Source of the DNA: Tumebacillus flagellatus
Lineage (GTDB): Bacteria > Bacillota > Bacilli > Tumebacillales > Tumebacillaceae
Assembly: GCF_000714935.1 (NCBI RefSeq)
Contig: NZ_JMIR01000033.1
Span: 1-51,460, forward strand
Reading direction: 5' to 3'
DNA length: 51,460 nucleotides
Positions 31,621 to 40,180 of the stretch are shown in pieces. How positions within the stretch are numbered: position 1 is the first letter of the stretch; each line of letters starts with the position of its first letter. The translations under genes were made by a program, and so were the position numbers. A model generated the notes under the pieces. It did not search any database. It was given only the letters and a program-made list of their open reading frames with translations, and was not told where the DNA came from.

Positions 31621-32760
31621 CTATGAGCGGTAGAGGGCAAACGGTTCTACGTCCACAGAGGTCTTCGCACCCGTCAGCACTTCGCGCATCAGGCGGCCCG
31701 TGATGGCGGAGAGCAGCACGCCGTTGCGGAAGTGACCCGTGGAGAGGTACAGACCTGGCACGCCGGGCACTTCGCCCAGCACCGGCAGTCCGTCGCGGGA
31801 GCCGGGACGGAGCCCGGCAAGAGGTGCGGCGAACGGCAGGGCGGCGAGCGACGGCATGAGGTGCACGGCTTGGCCGGAGAGCTTCGCGAGCGACCCGAGT
31901 TCGGGGCGCGTGTCAAAACCGGACGGTTCCTCCGTCGCGCCGACGTAGACTTGTCCGTTGCGCTTGGGCAGAATGTAGCAGCCGTGCGTGAAGATCGTGT
32001 ACGGCGTCGGCGGGGCGAACGTGTCGAGCAAGAACGACTGCCCCTTGACCGGAAACACCGGAATGTCGAGTCCGAGTTCTTGGCCGAGCAGTCCCGTCCA
32101 CGCGCCGGTCGCCAACACCACACGGTTGGCGCGAATCGGGCCGTTTAGCGTCTGAACGCCGACGACAGCGCCGTTTTCGACGAGGAATCCGGTCATCGCC
32201 GTGTGTTCAAGGATGTTCGCTCCCAGCATCTTGGCGGACGCGACCAACGCGAGCAAGAGCGCGGCGTTGCGCACTTGGTGGTCGTCGGGGAGGTAGAGCG
32301 CGCCGTACGTCGTGCTGACGGTGTCGTCGCCGATGATCTTGCGCAGTTCGTCGTCTTCGTACCATTCGGCGCGCTGGCCCGCCTCTTGCTGCCAAGCAAG
32401 CCGTGCGAGAAGCTCTTGACGGTCTGCTTCGTCGACGGCGACGCGGAAGATCCCCGGCGTTTGCAGTTCCATGTCAAGACCTGAGATGTCCAGCAGTTCG
32501 TCGCGCAGGTTGGGAAAAAGCGCCCGCGACGCGACGCCGAGCCGGTACATCGGGCCCGGGTTCATCATCTCGACTTGCGCGCCGAGCATCCCCGCTCCGG
32601 CGCGGGTCGATTGTGCGCCGAGTTCTCCGCGTTCGATGAGCAGCGTCTGGACGCCTGCCTTCGCCAGTTCATAAGCGACGGCGGCACCGATCACGCCGCC
32701 GCCGACGATGAGGACGTCGGTTTCCAGCGCGCGGGACGAGAGGTTTGCGTTTGCGTTCAT
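31621..32760 (-). CDS. thiO: Glycine oxidase ThiO, 379 aa
   Basis: This flavoenzyme oxidises glycine to iminoglycine, the nitrogen donor for the thiazole ring of thiamine. The FAD-binding motif is DVLIVGGGVIGAAVAYELAK at residues 14-33, and the DAO-type features follow: VVLATGAWTG, GQSFLLDT and GLRPGSRDGLPVLGEVPG near the C-terminus with the usual TGHFRNGVLLSAITG ending. Length is normal. Its ATG overlaps the tenI stop in an ATGA junction. In B. subtilis thiS, thiG and thiF follow thiO, but here a terminator comes next, so the rest of the pathway must be elsewhere. Confidence 0.88.
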   Translation of the reverse strand: MNANANLSSRALETDVLIVGGGVIGAAVAYELAKAGVQTLLIERGELGAQSTRAGAGMLGAQVEMMNPGPMYRLGVASRALFPNLRDELLDISGLDMELQTPGIFRVAVDEADRQELLARLAWQQEAGQRAEWYEDDELRKIIGDDTVSTTYGALYLPDDHQVRNAALLLALVASAKMLGANILEHTAMTGFLVENGAVVGVQTLNGPIRANRVVLATGAWTGLLGQELGLDIPVFPVKGQSFLLDTFAPPTPYTIFTHGCYILPKRNGQVYVGATEEPSGFDTRPELGSLAKLSGQAVHLMPSLAALPFAAPLAGLRPGSRDGLPVLGEVPGVPGLYLSTGHFRNGVLLSAITGRLMREVLTGAKTSVDVEPFALYRS

Positions 32761-33464
32761 CGGGACACGCCCCCGTCTGTTACTCCTTGCGCCTGAGAGG
32801 CTAGAGAGCGGGCGCTGGGGAGGGCTTTTTTCGGACGATGGACGCTGTTGTCCATCACGTCGCGCAGTTCGCGGGATGCGCGTTCCGGGTCTTCATCCGC
32901 CATGACGGCGCCGATGACCGCGATGCCGGCGACGCCGACGGCGAGCACTTCCTCTAAATTATCTTTGGTGATCCCGCCGATGGCGAGCACCGGAATGTTC
33001 ACCGCTTCGACGACTTGGCGCAGCGCGTCCACGCCGCGCGGCGGCAGGCCGGGTTTGGAGTTCGTGGCGAAGATGTGGCCGTAGGTGATGTAGCTCGCCC
33101 CCGTCTGTTCGGCTTGGATCGCTTCTTCGACGGAGTGCACGGAGCAACCGACGAGTTGATGCGGCTGCAGAAGCGGACGAGCCGAAGAGATCGGCAAGCT
33201 TTTGGCGGCGAGATGCACGCCTTGTGCTTCGACGGCGAGCGCGACATCGACGCGGTCGTTGATGAGAAGCCCGGCGCCCGCGGCCTGGATGGTCGGGGAG
33301 ATCGCTTGGGCGAGAGTATACAAATCGAGAGCCGGTGCGGACTTATAGCGCAATTGAATCACATCAGCGCCGCCCTTCACCGCCCGTTCGACAATCGCGT
33401 GCAAGTCGTTCGCTTGACGCTTGCCGTCGGTGATCACATGCAATTGAAATCTTGCTTCGGACAC
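32757..33464 (-). CDS. tenI: Thiamine phosphate synthase-like / thiazole tautomerase TenI, 235 aa
   Basis: The TIM barrel belongs to the ThiE/TenI family: LHVITDGKR at the start, GGADVIQLRYKSAPALDLY, LLINDRVDVALAVEAQGVHL, GCSVHSVEEA, and YITYGHIFATNSKPGLPPRG, with VLAIGGITKDNLEEV and a phosphate-binding G-V-A-G-I-A-V-I-G-A-V. The close link with thiO favours TenI, which aromatises the thiazole, over true ThiE; the two cannot be separated surely by eye. I start it at GTG 33464, five bases after AAGGAAT-type ribosome sequence. The C-terminus extends about 30 residues past the barrel. No TPP riboswitch is visible upstream. Confidence 0.8.
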   Translation of the reverse strand: MSEARFQLHVITDGKRQANDLHAIVERAVKGGADVIQLRYKSAPALDLYTLAQAISPTIQAAGAGLLINDRVDVALAVEAQGVHLAAKSLPISSARPLLQPHQLVGCSVHSVEEAIQAEQTGASYITYGHIFATNSKPGLPPRGVDALRQVVEAVNIPVLAIGGITKDNLEEVLAVGVAGIAVIGAVMADEDPERASRELRDVMDNSVHRPKKALPSARSLASQAQGVTDGGVSR

Positions 33465-33741
33465 ACAAATTCCTTCTCTCTCATGGGATTCGGTCCAAGA
33501 GGCCATCGTTCCATTTTACGATGCGCACCAATCCACCTGTCCCATGTACAACAGGGAAAATCCTTATTGTACCAGTGATCATTATCGGTAGGGAACAAAA
33601 AACCTATCAAAATCCTAACAGTGAGCAAAATACTTGTCAAATTGATAGAGGTGTACCGTTGCTTCAGCAGGGGCATGATACTTGCGGGAAAGGTTGCGGA
33701 AAACCACGCCTGCCCACAATCCTATCAAAGGAGTGATCGGA

Positions 33742-34020
33742 ATGGCAGAAAATCATCAAAAACGAAATCAGTACGATGCAGGCAACAATCGTGAGGACGG
33801 TGCCTTTGCCAACAACACGGATATGAGCGAAGCGGCAGGAACCGTAGGCGGCGGCGTAGCAGGCGCAGCAGTGGGTTCTATTTTCGGACCGGTCGGGACT
33901 GTGGCCGGAGCCATCGCCGGCGGGGTGGCAGGGAACAAGATCGGCGAAGGTGCCGAAGAGAACGAACAGAACAGCGCCAACGCTGCGAATGACATGGAGG
34001 ACGACAATCGGACTCGATAG
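33742..34020 (+). CDS. Glycine-zipper domain protein, 92 aa
   Basis: A small, hydrophilic protein with a central glycine zipper, TVGGGVAGAAVGSIFGPVGT followed by VAGAIAGGVAGNKIGEG (residues about 34-70). The flanks are rich in Asn, Asp, Glu and Ala. Such zippers form helical hairpins that associate with membranes or oligomerise; similar small proteins in Bacilli are often stress- or sporulation-linked. No signal peptide is present. AAGGAG stands eight bases before ATG 33742. It is a single gene with its own terminator. Confidence 0.8.
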   Translation: MAENHQKRNQYDAGNNREDGAFANNTDMSEAAGTVGGGVAGAAVGSIFGPVGTVAGAIAGGVAGNKIGEGAEENEQNSANAANDMEDDNRTR

Positions 34021-34035
34021 GGATCTCACCAAAAG

Positions 34036-34070
34036 ACCATAGTTCGGAATTCAACCGGGCTATGGTTTTT
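34036..34070 (+). terminator. Terminator of the glycine-zipper gene
   Basis: ACCATAG pairs with CTATGGT around a 17-base loop that itself contains CGG/CCG; a T5 run follows. Confidence 0.7.
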
Positions 34071-34113
34071 CATCCTGTCGCGAGTCGCGTCCCGAACGGG
34101 TTGGTCTGAATAG

Positions 34114-34150
34114 AAAAGCCCCTGACCTCGAATTCGGGTCGGGGGCTTTC
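34114..34150. terminator. Bidirectional terminator before the VOC gene
   Basis: AAAGCCCCTGACC pairs with GGTCGGGGGCTTT (one G-T) around TCGAATTCG. It serves the minus-strand VOC gene. Confidence 0.75.
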
Positions 34151-34183
34151 GTTCTGGTTTTCGTTATTGGAGCGCGTGCTCAC

Positions 34184-34645
34184 CTATGTTAACTCACGCC
34201 CGTGCATCGCTTCCCACTCCGCCCACGGGACGACCCCGAGTTCCGGCTTCGGTTCATCGGGCAGCATGGCGAGCATTTCCAGCGAGTGCCCGTCCGGGTC
34301 TTTGAAAAAAATCGAAATCGCAGGCATCCACGCGATGACTTTCAACGGTGTCTTCCCCGTGTTGTCAAAGTTGCGGGTTTCGATGCCGTGCTCGTCGAAG
34401 AAGGCAGCCGCCCGTTTGATGTCTTCCACGGTGGAATGAAACGCGACATGCTCCCGTCGAAACTGTTCCGGGGCGATCTCCCAAACGCCGAGCATGTGGT
34501 TTTTGTTCTCATCAAAAAAATAAAAATTCGCGCGTCTCTTCTCCTCATGATGCCCGAGTTTCAAGCCGAGCACCTTCTCGTAAAACTCCGCCGCACGCTC
34601 CAAGTTGGTGACATGCAGATGCGCTTCATAAAGTCCGTAGATCAT
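34184..34645 (-). CDS. VOC-superfamily (glyoxalase-like) protein, 153 aa
   Basis: Two beta-alpha-beta-beta-beta modules of the vicinal-oxygen-chelate fold are visible: YEAHLHVTNLERAAEFYEKV with a metal-ligand His, and REHVAFHSTVEDIKRAAAFF with a second, ending in FFKDPDGHSLEMLAML that supplies the Glu. The three candidate ligands fit a metal enzyme such as glyoxalase I, a dioxygenase or FosB-like fosfomycin thiol transferase, but the context (no linked pathway genes) does not choose between them. It is a single minus-strand gene. Confidence 0.8.
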   Translation of the reverse strand: MIYGLYEAHLHVTNLERAAEFYEKVLGLKLGHHEEKRRANFYFFDENKNHMLGVWEIAPEQFRREHVAFHSTVEDIKRAAAFFDEHGIETRNFDNTGKTPLKVIAWMPAISIFFKDPDGHSLEMLAMLPDEPKPELGVVPWAEWEAMHGRELT

Positions 34646-34784
34646 GTTTTGTTTCTCCTTTTCGTGATACTTACCACCAGTCTAACACAAACTGGAAATT
34701 CGGAATGTTTTTTATTCCCAAAAATCCATTATTATGAGAAAATGAAGCCCTCGATTCCATCAAACTTCTGGAGGATTCCGATCT

Positions 34785-35969
34785 ATGAAAAAACAAACTC
34801 TCTCCACCTTGGCCTCGCTCGGTCTGCTCGCAGGTCTTCTGTCTGTATATCCGTCTGTTGCAGGGGCGGCAGATTCCGTCAAACTGATGGTCGACGATAA
34901 AGAAGTGTCCACCGGAGCATCTGCGCCGTTTTTCGTGGGTGACCGCGTCTTTGTACCGGTTCGCACGCTGACAGAAGCTCTTGGAGCGACCGTTACATAC
35001 GATTCGGGAACCGATTCCGCTGTGATCACCAAGGGCGACATCATGCTGAAGTTAGACTTCCAAAGCGGCAAAGTGTGGAAGAACGGGACTTTGCTCACCT
35101 TGGATGAACAACCTCGTCTGGTCAACTACCGGGCGATGGTGCCGGTTCGGTTTATTTCCGAGACGTTTGGCAATGCCGTTACGTATGACGATGTGACCCA
35201 AACGGTCACCGTGTTGCCGACGCAAGCTCGACTGGACGAGCGCAAGAGCATTCAAGATCTGTTGAAAAAATCGAGTCAAGCGCTGCAAGCGAAGAAAAGC
35301 TATACGACCGATTTCACTATGAAAGTTACCGTACCGACTGAATCGCATGGAACTTTCACGATGGCCCCGTTCCTAAACTCCCTGCAACTGAAAGTGGACA
35401 CGCAAGCTCAATCGAAACTCCAGCATGTCACGGGGAGCGTTGAGGAATCCATCGGCCATGTCAAAGGCACCATGGATTTCGAATTGTACCGTCAGGACGA
35501 CACCTTCTACGGGCTCAACCCGCTTTCGGACAATCAATGGTTCAAGCTGATGAATGCCGAAGATGATGAGGGCGTTTGGGAAGGAATTCGAGACGCTGTG
35601 AACGCGGTTGTGATGAGCCCGGAACAACTGCAACAATTCGCGGACCTCGCACCGTACGCAACTTTGAAGCAAGACGCGGCGGCCAACACCGTGACCTACC
35701 ACCTCGACCCGAACGGAATTTGCAAACTTCTTAACACGAAGCGAATCGACAAAGAAGTCCAATCCTTTGACCTCACCCTGCAGTTTGATAAAACATCCGG
35801 TTTGGAAACGGGCTACACGGCAGATGTTCATTTCGACAACTCGATCCCCAACCCGTACATCACGTTGCCGACATCCTTCCACGCAGAAGGCAAACTGAGC
35901 AATTGGGATAAGGTGCAGGCGATCGCCATTCCGAACGACGTTTTGAAAAACGCTGTTTCTGCCAAGTAA
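34785..35969 (+). CDS. Secreted protein with copper amine oxidase N-terminal (stalk) domain, 394 aa
   Basis: A signal peptide (K-K-Q then LSTLASLGLLAGLLSVYPS, cut near AGAA) leads to a stalk domain at residues about 30-145 with its two typical repeats, FFVGDRVFVPVRTLTEALGA and YRAMVPVRFISETFGNAVTY. The remaining 245 residues form a beta-rich region: YTTDFTMKVTVPTESHGTFT, LKVDTQAQSKLQHVTGS, FELYRQDDTFYGLNPLS and an ending TGYTADVHFDNSIPNP. That pattern resembles DUF6612/LppX-type lipid-carrier-like domains. Exported, cell-surface function is likely; the ligand is unknown. The adjacent kinase gene begins 23 bases later and may be co-transcribed. Confidence 0.8.
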   Translation: MKKQTLSTLASLGLLAGLLSVYPSVAGAADSVKLMVDDKEVSTGASAPFFVGDRVFVPVRTLTEALGATVTYDSGTDSAVITKGDIMLKLDFQSGKVWKNGTLLTLDEQPRLVNYRAMVPVRFISETFGNAVTYDDVTQTVTVLPTQARLDERKSIQDLLKKSSQALQAKKSYTTDFTMKVTVPTESHGTFTMAPFLNSLQLKVDTQAQSKLQHVTGSVEESIGHVKGTMDFELYRQDDTFYGLNPLSDNQWFKLMNAEDDEGVWEGIRDAVNAVVMSPEQLQQFADLAPYATLKQDAAANTVTYHLDPNGICKLLNTKRIDKEVQSFDLTLQFDKTSGLETGYTADVHFDNSIPNPYITLPTSFHAEGKLSNWDKVQAIAIPNDVLKNAVSAK

Positions 35970-35992
35970 GCACGTAGAAAGGGAATGCGCTC

Positions 35993-36541
35993 ATGTTCTT
36001 CCTCCAAATGTCCGGAGTCCCAGGTTCCGGGAAATCGACGCTCGCCAAAGCCCTTGCGAAAAAAACAAACGCGATCGTGGTCGATCACGATATCGTAAAG
36101 TCCGCCATGCTGAACTCCGTGCAATCCTTAGAAACCGACGCCGAAACCGTGAAGTTAGACAACCGGCTGGTCGGCAAGATCTCCTACGACATCGAGTGGG
36201 CGTTGGTGGATTTCTACCTCGCCCAAGGGCTGAGCGTGATCCTCGACAGCCCTTGCCTCTACACCGTGATGGTGGAGAAGGGCACCCGTCTTTCGCAAAA
36301 GCACGGAGCCGCTTATAAATATGTAGAATGTGTGCTCGCAGACCTCGACCAGATTGACCAACGGCTGAGAACCCGCGAGGCCATGGTGAGCCAGAATCGA
36401 CAAGTCAACTCTCCAGAGGCATTCACCTCCGCTTTCGGTAACAGCCAACGCCCCTCGGAGCACCCCTGTCTGCTGATTGATTCCTCACGTCCGCTGGAGA
36501 CGTATCTGGAGGAAGTCATCACCTACCTCTCACAATCCTAA
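35993..36541 (+). CDS. P-loop nucleotide kinase-like ATPase, 182 aa
   Basis: The Walker A motif is S-G-V-P-G-S-G-K-S-T at residues 7-16, followed by VVDHDIVKSAML with an acidic pair where kinases of the AAA_33/Zeta-toxin-like fold bind substrate. VILDSPCLYT may be the Walker B strand and DQRLRTRE the lid arginines. It probably phosphorylates a small molecule or nucleotide; the substrate is unknown. The ATG has AAAGGGAATGCG upstream. A terminator follows. Confidence 0.75.
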   Translation: MFFLQMSGVPGSGKSTLAKALAKKTNAIVVDHDIVKSAMLNSVQSLETDAETVKLDNRLVGKISYDIEWALVDFYLAQGLSVILDSPCLYTVMVEKGTRLSQKHGAAYKYVECVLADLDQIDQRLRTREAMVSQNRQVNSPEAFTSAFGNSQRPSEHPCLLIDSSRPLETYLEEVITYLSQS

Positions 36542-36551
36542 ATGACCAAAG

Positions 36552-36587
36552 AACACCTTGACCCATGCGGGCTGGGTGTTTTTTTTA
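36552..36587 (+). terminator. Intrinsic terminator
   Basis: AACACC/GGTGTT with inner CCC/GGG pairs precedes a run of eight T residues. Confidence 0.75.
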
Positions 36588-36721
36588 ATCAGGAGTCATT
36601 CGGGAATCTGCTTGTAGTTTCCGGGAATGAAGTTCAAACTGGGAATGGAATAACATTTGGAGTCACCTTATAATCAGAATACAATTATCCGTTTAAAATC
36701 TCTTAAGGAGGATACAATTCC

Positions 36722-37609
36722 ATGTCTAAACTGATTTGCTTAGACCCCGGCCACGGCGGGTACGATCCCGGTGCCACAGCCAACGGAGCACAGGAGAAGG
36801 ATATTACCTTGCACATCGCTCTCCAACTTCGAGACATGCTCCGGCAGACCGGATTTCGCGTCGTGATGACGCGGGAAACCGATCTCGCGCCGGGCAACAC
36901 ATCCTCCGTCAACCCGGATCTCAACGAGCGTTGCCGCATCGCCAACAATGCGCACGCGGACGTGTTTCTCTCCATCCACGTCAACGCGGGCGGCGGACAC
37001 GGTGCAGAAATGTACGCCAACGGCGACGGCGGCCCGATTGCACCGCTCGCGAAGGGGATCGTACAAAACGTTTCGCAAATCTGCGGCGTGCACGGGCAGG
37101 CGGTGCGCGACGGGGGAAGCAACGGAACCGGGTTTCGCGTGATCGTCGGCACGCAAATGGACGCGATGCTCGTCGAAGTCGGCTTCATCGACTCCGACGA
37201 CCTCCCGAAAATCCAAGCGAACCTCGATGAATTCGCTCCGCTCATCGCCCGCGCGTTCTGGGATTTCTACGGGATCGCCAACCCGAGTCCGAGCCCGTCG
37301 CCGTCCACCCCTTCCACTCCCGTCACCAAGCCGAAACTCGACTCCACGGCGGCCAATGCGGCGCTTGTACATCTCGCAACGTTCTACAACCAAGCCCGCC
37401 CCGCCGACCAAGTCGCTCTCAACCGTGCCGCCAACGCCGTGCGCATCGCAGCGGGTCAGCCGATCCAAGATGATTACGGCAAACCGACGCCGGAAGCGGC
37501 CCGCCGCGTCGAAGTGCTCCTCCATTCGATGTGGCCGCTGACCGATGACGCCAAGCTGCAAGCCTGTTACACCGCAGCGGCGGAACAGATGCGCGCCGAT
37601 CAAAAGTAA
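36722..37609 (+). CDS. N-acetylmuramoyl-L-alanine amidase (Amidase_3), 295 aa
   Basis: A zinc amidase that cleaves the lactyl-peptide bond of peptidoglycan. Motifs: LDPGHGGYDPGA (zinc His), QEKDITLHIA (zinc Glu), FLSIHVNAGGGHGAEMY (zinc His) and MLVEVGFIDSDDLPKI (catalytic Glu). The catalytic domain ends near residue 180. A Pro/Ser linker (SPSPSTPSTP) leads to a 90-residue helical domain that I do not recognise. No signal peptide is present, as in CwlC-type amidases released on mother-cell lysis, or phage endolysins needing a holin. GGAGG stands eight bases before the ATG. Confidence 0.85.
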   Translation: MSKLICLDPGHGGYDPGATANGAQEKDITLHIALQLRDMLRQTGFRVVMTRETDLAPGNTSSVNPDLNERCRIANNAHADVFLSIHVNAGGGHGAEMYANGDGGPIAPLAKGIVQNVSQICGVHGQAVRDGGSNGTGFRVIVGTQMDAMLVEVGFIDSDDLPKIQANLDEFAPLIARAFWDFYGIANPSPSPSPSTPSTPVTKPKLDSTAANAALVHLATFYNQARPADQVALNRAANAVRIAAGQPIQDDYGKPTPEAARRVEVLLHSMWPLTDDAKLQACYTAAAEQMRADQK

Positions 37610-37632
37610 GCCCGTTTCTCAAAAAATACGCC

Positions 37633-37667
37633 GCCCTCGGCTTGTATGAAACCGGGGGCTTTTTTTG
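37633..37667 (+). terminator. Terminator of the amidase gene
   Basis: GCCCTCGG pairs with CCGGGGGC (one mismatch) and runs into eight T residues. Confidence 0.75.
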
Positions 37668-37728
37668 TTACAATAGATCGATGGAGTGATGAGGCAGTCA
37701 CTTGGCAGACAGAATGGAGGAATTACAT

Positions 37729-38163
37729 ATGTTTATCACCGACACGCACCGCAGCCAGATTCGCGGACACTTGACGCTCATGGAGAAGCAATTTCAGGTG
37801 TTGCAACGGCTGTCCGATTATACCGAGGAACAATTTCTCGCCGATCTGATCTTGCAAGCGGCGGGCGAACGCGCTTTGCACTTGGCGCTGGAGAGCTTGA
37901 CCGACATCGGCAACATCATCATCGACGCGCTGATCATGCGCGACCCGGCGAGCTATGAGGACATCTTTGAAATCTTGACGGAGGAGACCGTGTTCACCCG
38001 CGAGTTCTACGACCACTTCATCGACCTCGTGCGCTTCCGCAAACTGCTCGCTCACGAATACGACAAACTCGAAGCCTCCGCCGTGTGGCACTATGTCCGC
38101 AAACACGCCGGCGACTTCCCGACCTTGCGTGATTCGATCTCCACCTACGTTAAATTGGGGTGA
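37729..38163 (+). CDS. HepT-like DUF86 protein, 144 aa
   Basis: An all-helical HEPN-family protein. The RNase motif R-x4-H-x-Y is present as R-K-L-L-A-H-E-Y near residues 104-111, as in HepT toxins of MntA-HepT modules. No MntA-type nucleotidyltransferase antitoxin is adjacent; upstream is a terminator and downstream an ABC transporter that starts within nine bases. It therefore resembles the stand-alone YutE-type chromosomal proteins of Bacilli, whose role is unclear. GGAGG lies eight bases before ATG 37729. Confidence 0.8.
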   Translation: MFITDTHRSQIRGHLTLMEKQFQVLQRLSDYTEEQFLADLILQAAGERALHLALESLTDIGNIIIDALIMRDPASYEDIFEILTEETVFTREFYDHFIDLVRFRKLLAHEYDKLEASAVWHYVRKHAGDFPTLRDSISTYVKLG

Positions 38164-38171
38164 GTGCCGAC

Positions 38172-39170
38172 ATGCCGAAGAGTCACAACAACGGCATCAC
38201 GGTCAAGGAGCTGACCAAAAACTTCAAAGTCCACGAGCGCGAAGCCGGACTGCGCGGGGCGTTGCATTCGCTGATGAAGCGCTCGTTTCGCACGGTGACG
38301 GCGGTGGACTCGATCTCGTTTGGCATTGAACCGGGCGAGATCGTCGGCTTCCTCGGGCCCAACGGTGCGGGGAAGACCACGACGATGAAGATGTTGAGCG
38401 GTTTGCTCCATCCGTCCGGCGGCACGATCGACGTCGGCGGCTACGTCCCGTTTCAGCAGAAGGAAGCGTTTAAGAAGCGCATCACCCTCGTCATGGGGCA
38501 GAAGTCGCAGTTGATCTGGGACATCCCCGCGGCGGAGACGTTTTTGATCAACCAAGCGATTTATGAAATTCCCGACGCGCAGTACCGGGAGACGGTGGGG
38601 GAACTCACCGACCTGCTCGACCTCGAACCGCTGCTGAAAAAGCCGGTGCGCACGCTTTCGCTTGGCGAGCGGATGAAGTGCGAACTCGCCGCGTCGCTGT
38701 TGCACCGTCCGGAGATCATCTTCTTGGACGAGCCGACAATCGGGCTTGACGTCAACATGCAAGAGACCGTCCGCCGCTTCATCAAAGCGTATAACGAGCG
38801 CTTCAACGCCACGATTTTGCTGACGTCGCACTACATGGCGGACGTCACGGCGCTGTGCAAGCGGGTGATCATCATCAACCACGGGCGGATTCTGTTTGAC
38901 GGAGACTTGAACCAGCTGGTTTCCACGCATGCGCCGTTCAAGGTTGCCAAGTTGGTTTTTTCCAAGCAGGTGGAGGAGGTCGACCTCGACCGATACGGCA
39001 CGCTGTTGCACTACGAGTACCCGCAGGCGTCGATTCAGATTCCGCGCGAGGAAGTCTCGCAGCAAGCGTCGCGGATGCTCGCCGATCTTCCGGTGCAGGA
39101 CTTCACCATCGAAGACCCGCCGATGGAAGACGTGATCGGGATGGCGTTTGCCGCCAAGGAGGGCGCGTAA
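38172..39170 (+). CDS. ABC transporter ATP-binding protein (ABC-2 exporter), 332 aa
   Basis: The nucleotide-binding subunit of an exporter. Walker A is G-P-N-G-A-G-K-T-T-T-M-K near residue 63, the signature LSLGERMKCELAASLLHRPE (with L-S-L-G-E-R), and Walker B IIFLDEPTIGLDV, followed by the switch His in LLTSHYMADV. The C-terminal 90 residues form the extra domain of this family. The N-terminal 35 residues before the ABC domain (HEREAGLRGALHSLMKR) are typical of NatA/DUF990-linked ATPases. I choose ATG 38172; GTG 38160, which overlaps the HepT stop, is possible. Substrate unknown: members export antibiotics, lipids or ions. Confidence 0.88.
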   Translation: MPKSHNNGITVKELTKNFKVHEREAGLRGALHSLMKRSFRTVTAVDSISFGIEPGEIVGFLGPNGAGKTTTMKMLSGLLHPSGGTIDVGGYVPFQQKEAFKKRITLVMGQKSQLIWDIPAAETFLINQAIYEIPDAQYRETVGELTDLLDLEPLLKKPVRTLSLGERMKCELAASLLHRPEIIFLDEPTIGLDVNMQETVRRFIKAYNERFNATILLTSHYMADVTALCKRVIIINHGRILFDGDLNQLVSTHAPFKVAKLVFSKQVEEVDLDRYGTLLHYEYPQASIQIPREEVSQQASRMLADLPVQDFTIEDPPMEDVIGMAFAAKEGA

Positions 39171-39173
39171 TTC

Positions 39174-39983
39174 ATGCGCAAACTCACCACGCTGTGGCGC
39201 GTCTACATCCGATGGATGAAAATTCACTGGGCGATTCTGCTGGAGTACCGGGGAGATACGTTTTTTTACATGCTGGGCGGGTTTATTTCGCCGATCGTCA
39301 CGCTGGCGGTGTGGATGACCGTCTCCGGCGGCGGTTCGATCGGCAGTTACGACCAGCGCGATTTCATTCTCTACTTTTTGAGCATCATGTTCGTCTCGCG
39401 GCTGACGGCGTCGTGGGACGCGTGGGAAGTGGAAGTGCACATTCGGGAGGGGACGCTTTCGGGGTATCTCTTGCGGCCTTCGTCGTATCTGCATTATCGG
39501 ATCGCGGAGAACCTCGTGTACAAGCTGTTCTACGGCGTCGTGATGGTGGTCGCGTGGATCATTGCGTGGCCGCTGACGGACGTTGTCAGGATTTCGCTGG
39601 AGCCTGTGCATGTGCTGTCGATTCTGCTGGCGATCTTGCTCGCGTGTGCGACGCGCTATCTACTGTACTACAACTTAGGGCTCTTGGGCTTCTGGACGAC
39701 CCGCACGAGCGCGATCGTCGGGTTTGTCGAGGCGCTCTCGATGTTTCTCTCCGGCCGCATCGCGCCGTATGCGCTGTTGCCCGACTGGGTGCGGGAGTCG
39801 CAGAGTTTCACGCCGTTTTACTGGAACTTGGGGTTTCCGGTCGACATTATGACCGGCAAACTCACCGGTGCCGCCGTCTGGCAAGGGCTCGGCGTGCAGG
39901 CGATCTGGCTGGTGCTCTTCATCGCGGCGTACAGCGTGCTTTGGAAACAGGGCCTGCGTAAACACAGCGCGGTGGGAGGGTGA
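39174..39983 (+). CDS. ABC-2 family permease 1 (DUF990-like), 269 aa
   Basis: An integral membrane protein with about six hydrophobic segments. Early family features include WAILLEYRGDTFFYMLGGFI, with ISPIVTLAVWMTVSGG, and the helical motif HIREGTLSGYLLRPSSY shared with permease 2 (HIRKGTLDLILTKPVDA). It begins three bases after the ATPase stop, so the two are co-transcribed. Its partner, permease 2, is displaced by 3 kb through the insertion that begins just after its stop codon. Confidence 0.85.
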   Translation: MRKLTTLWRVYIRWMKIHWAILLEYRGDTFFYMLGGFISPIVTLAVWMTVSGGGSIGSYDQRDFILYFLSIMFVSRLTASWDAWEVEVHIREGTLSGYLLRPSSYLHYRIAENLVYKLFYGVVMVVAWIIAWPLTDVVRISLEPVHVLSILLAILLACATRYLLYYNLGLLGFWTTRTSAIVGFVEALSMFLSGRIAPYALLPDWVRESQSFTPFYWNLGFPVDIMTGKLTGAAVWQGLGVQAIWLVLFIAAYSVLWKQGLRKHSAVGG

Positions 39984-40020
39984 GGAAATTAGTAACTTGG
40001 AGAAAAGAAATTATTGAGCT

Positions 40021-40072
40021 AAATCAAAAGCATCCGGTGTGCACATATGCGCTCGGATGCTTTTGATTTTTA
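40021..40072. terminator. Strong bidirectional terminator at the left edge of the AT-rich cassette
   Basis: A perfect 16-bp stem AAATCAAAAGCATCCG/CGGATGCTTTTGATTT encloses a 17-base loop and is followed by TTAAAA. It stands 38 bases after permease 1 and should stop the exporter transcript before permease 2. Confidence 0.85.
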
Positions 40073-40180
40073 AAATCCATATGAATGAATTTATTGGTAA
40101 ATATAGGTTGACTTTATTTTTTATATTTCGTACTATAATCATGAACCAAGAATGTGATTTATAGAAAAGAGGGTATAAGG

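Noticed and set aside
33465-33600. TPP riboswitch before tenI
   Set aside because: None of the conserved CTGAGA and ACCTGATCTGG-type segments of the thi-box is present on the minus strand.
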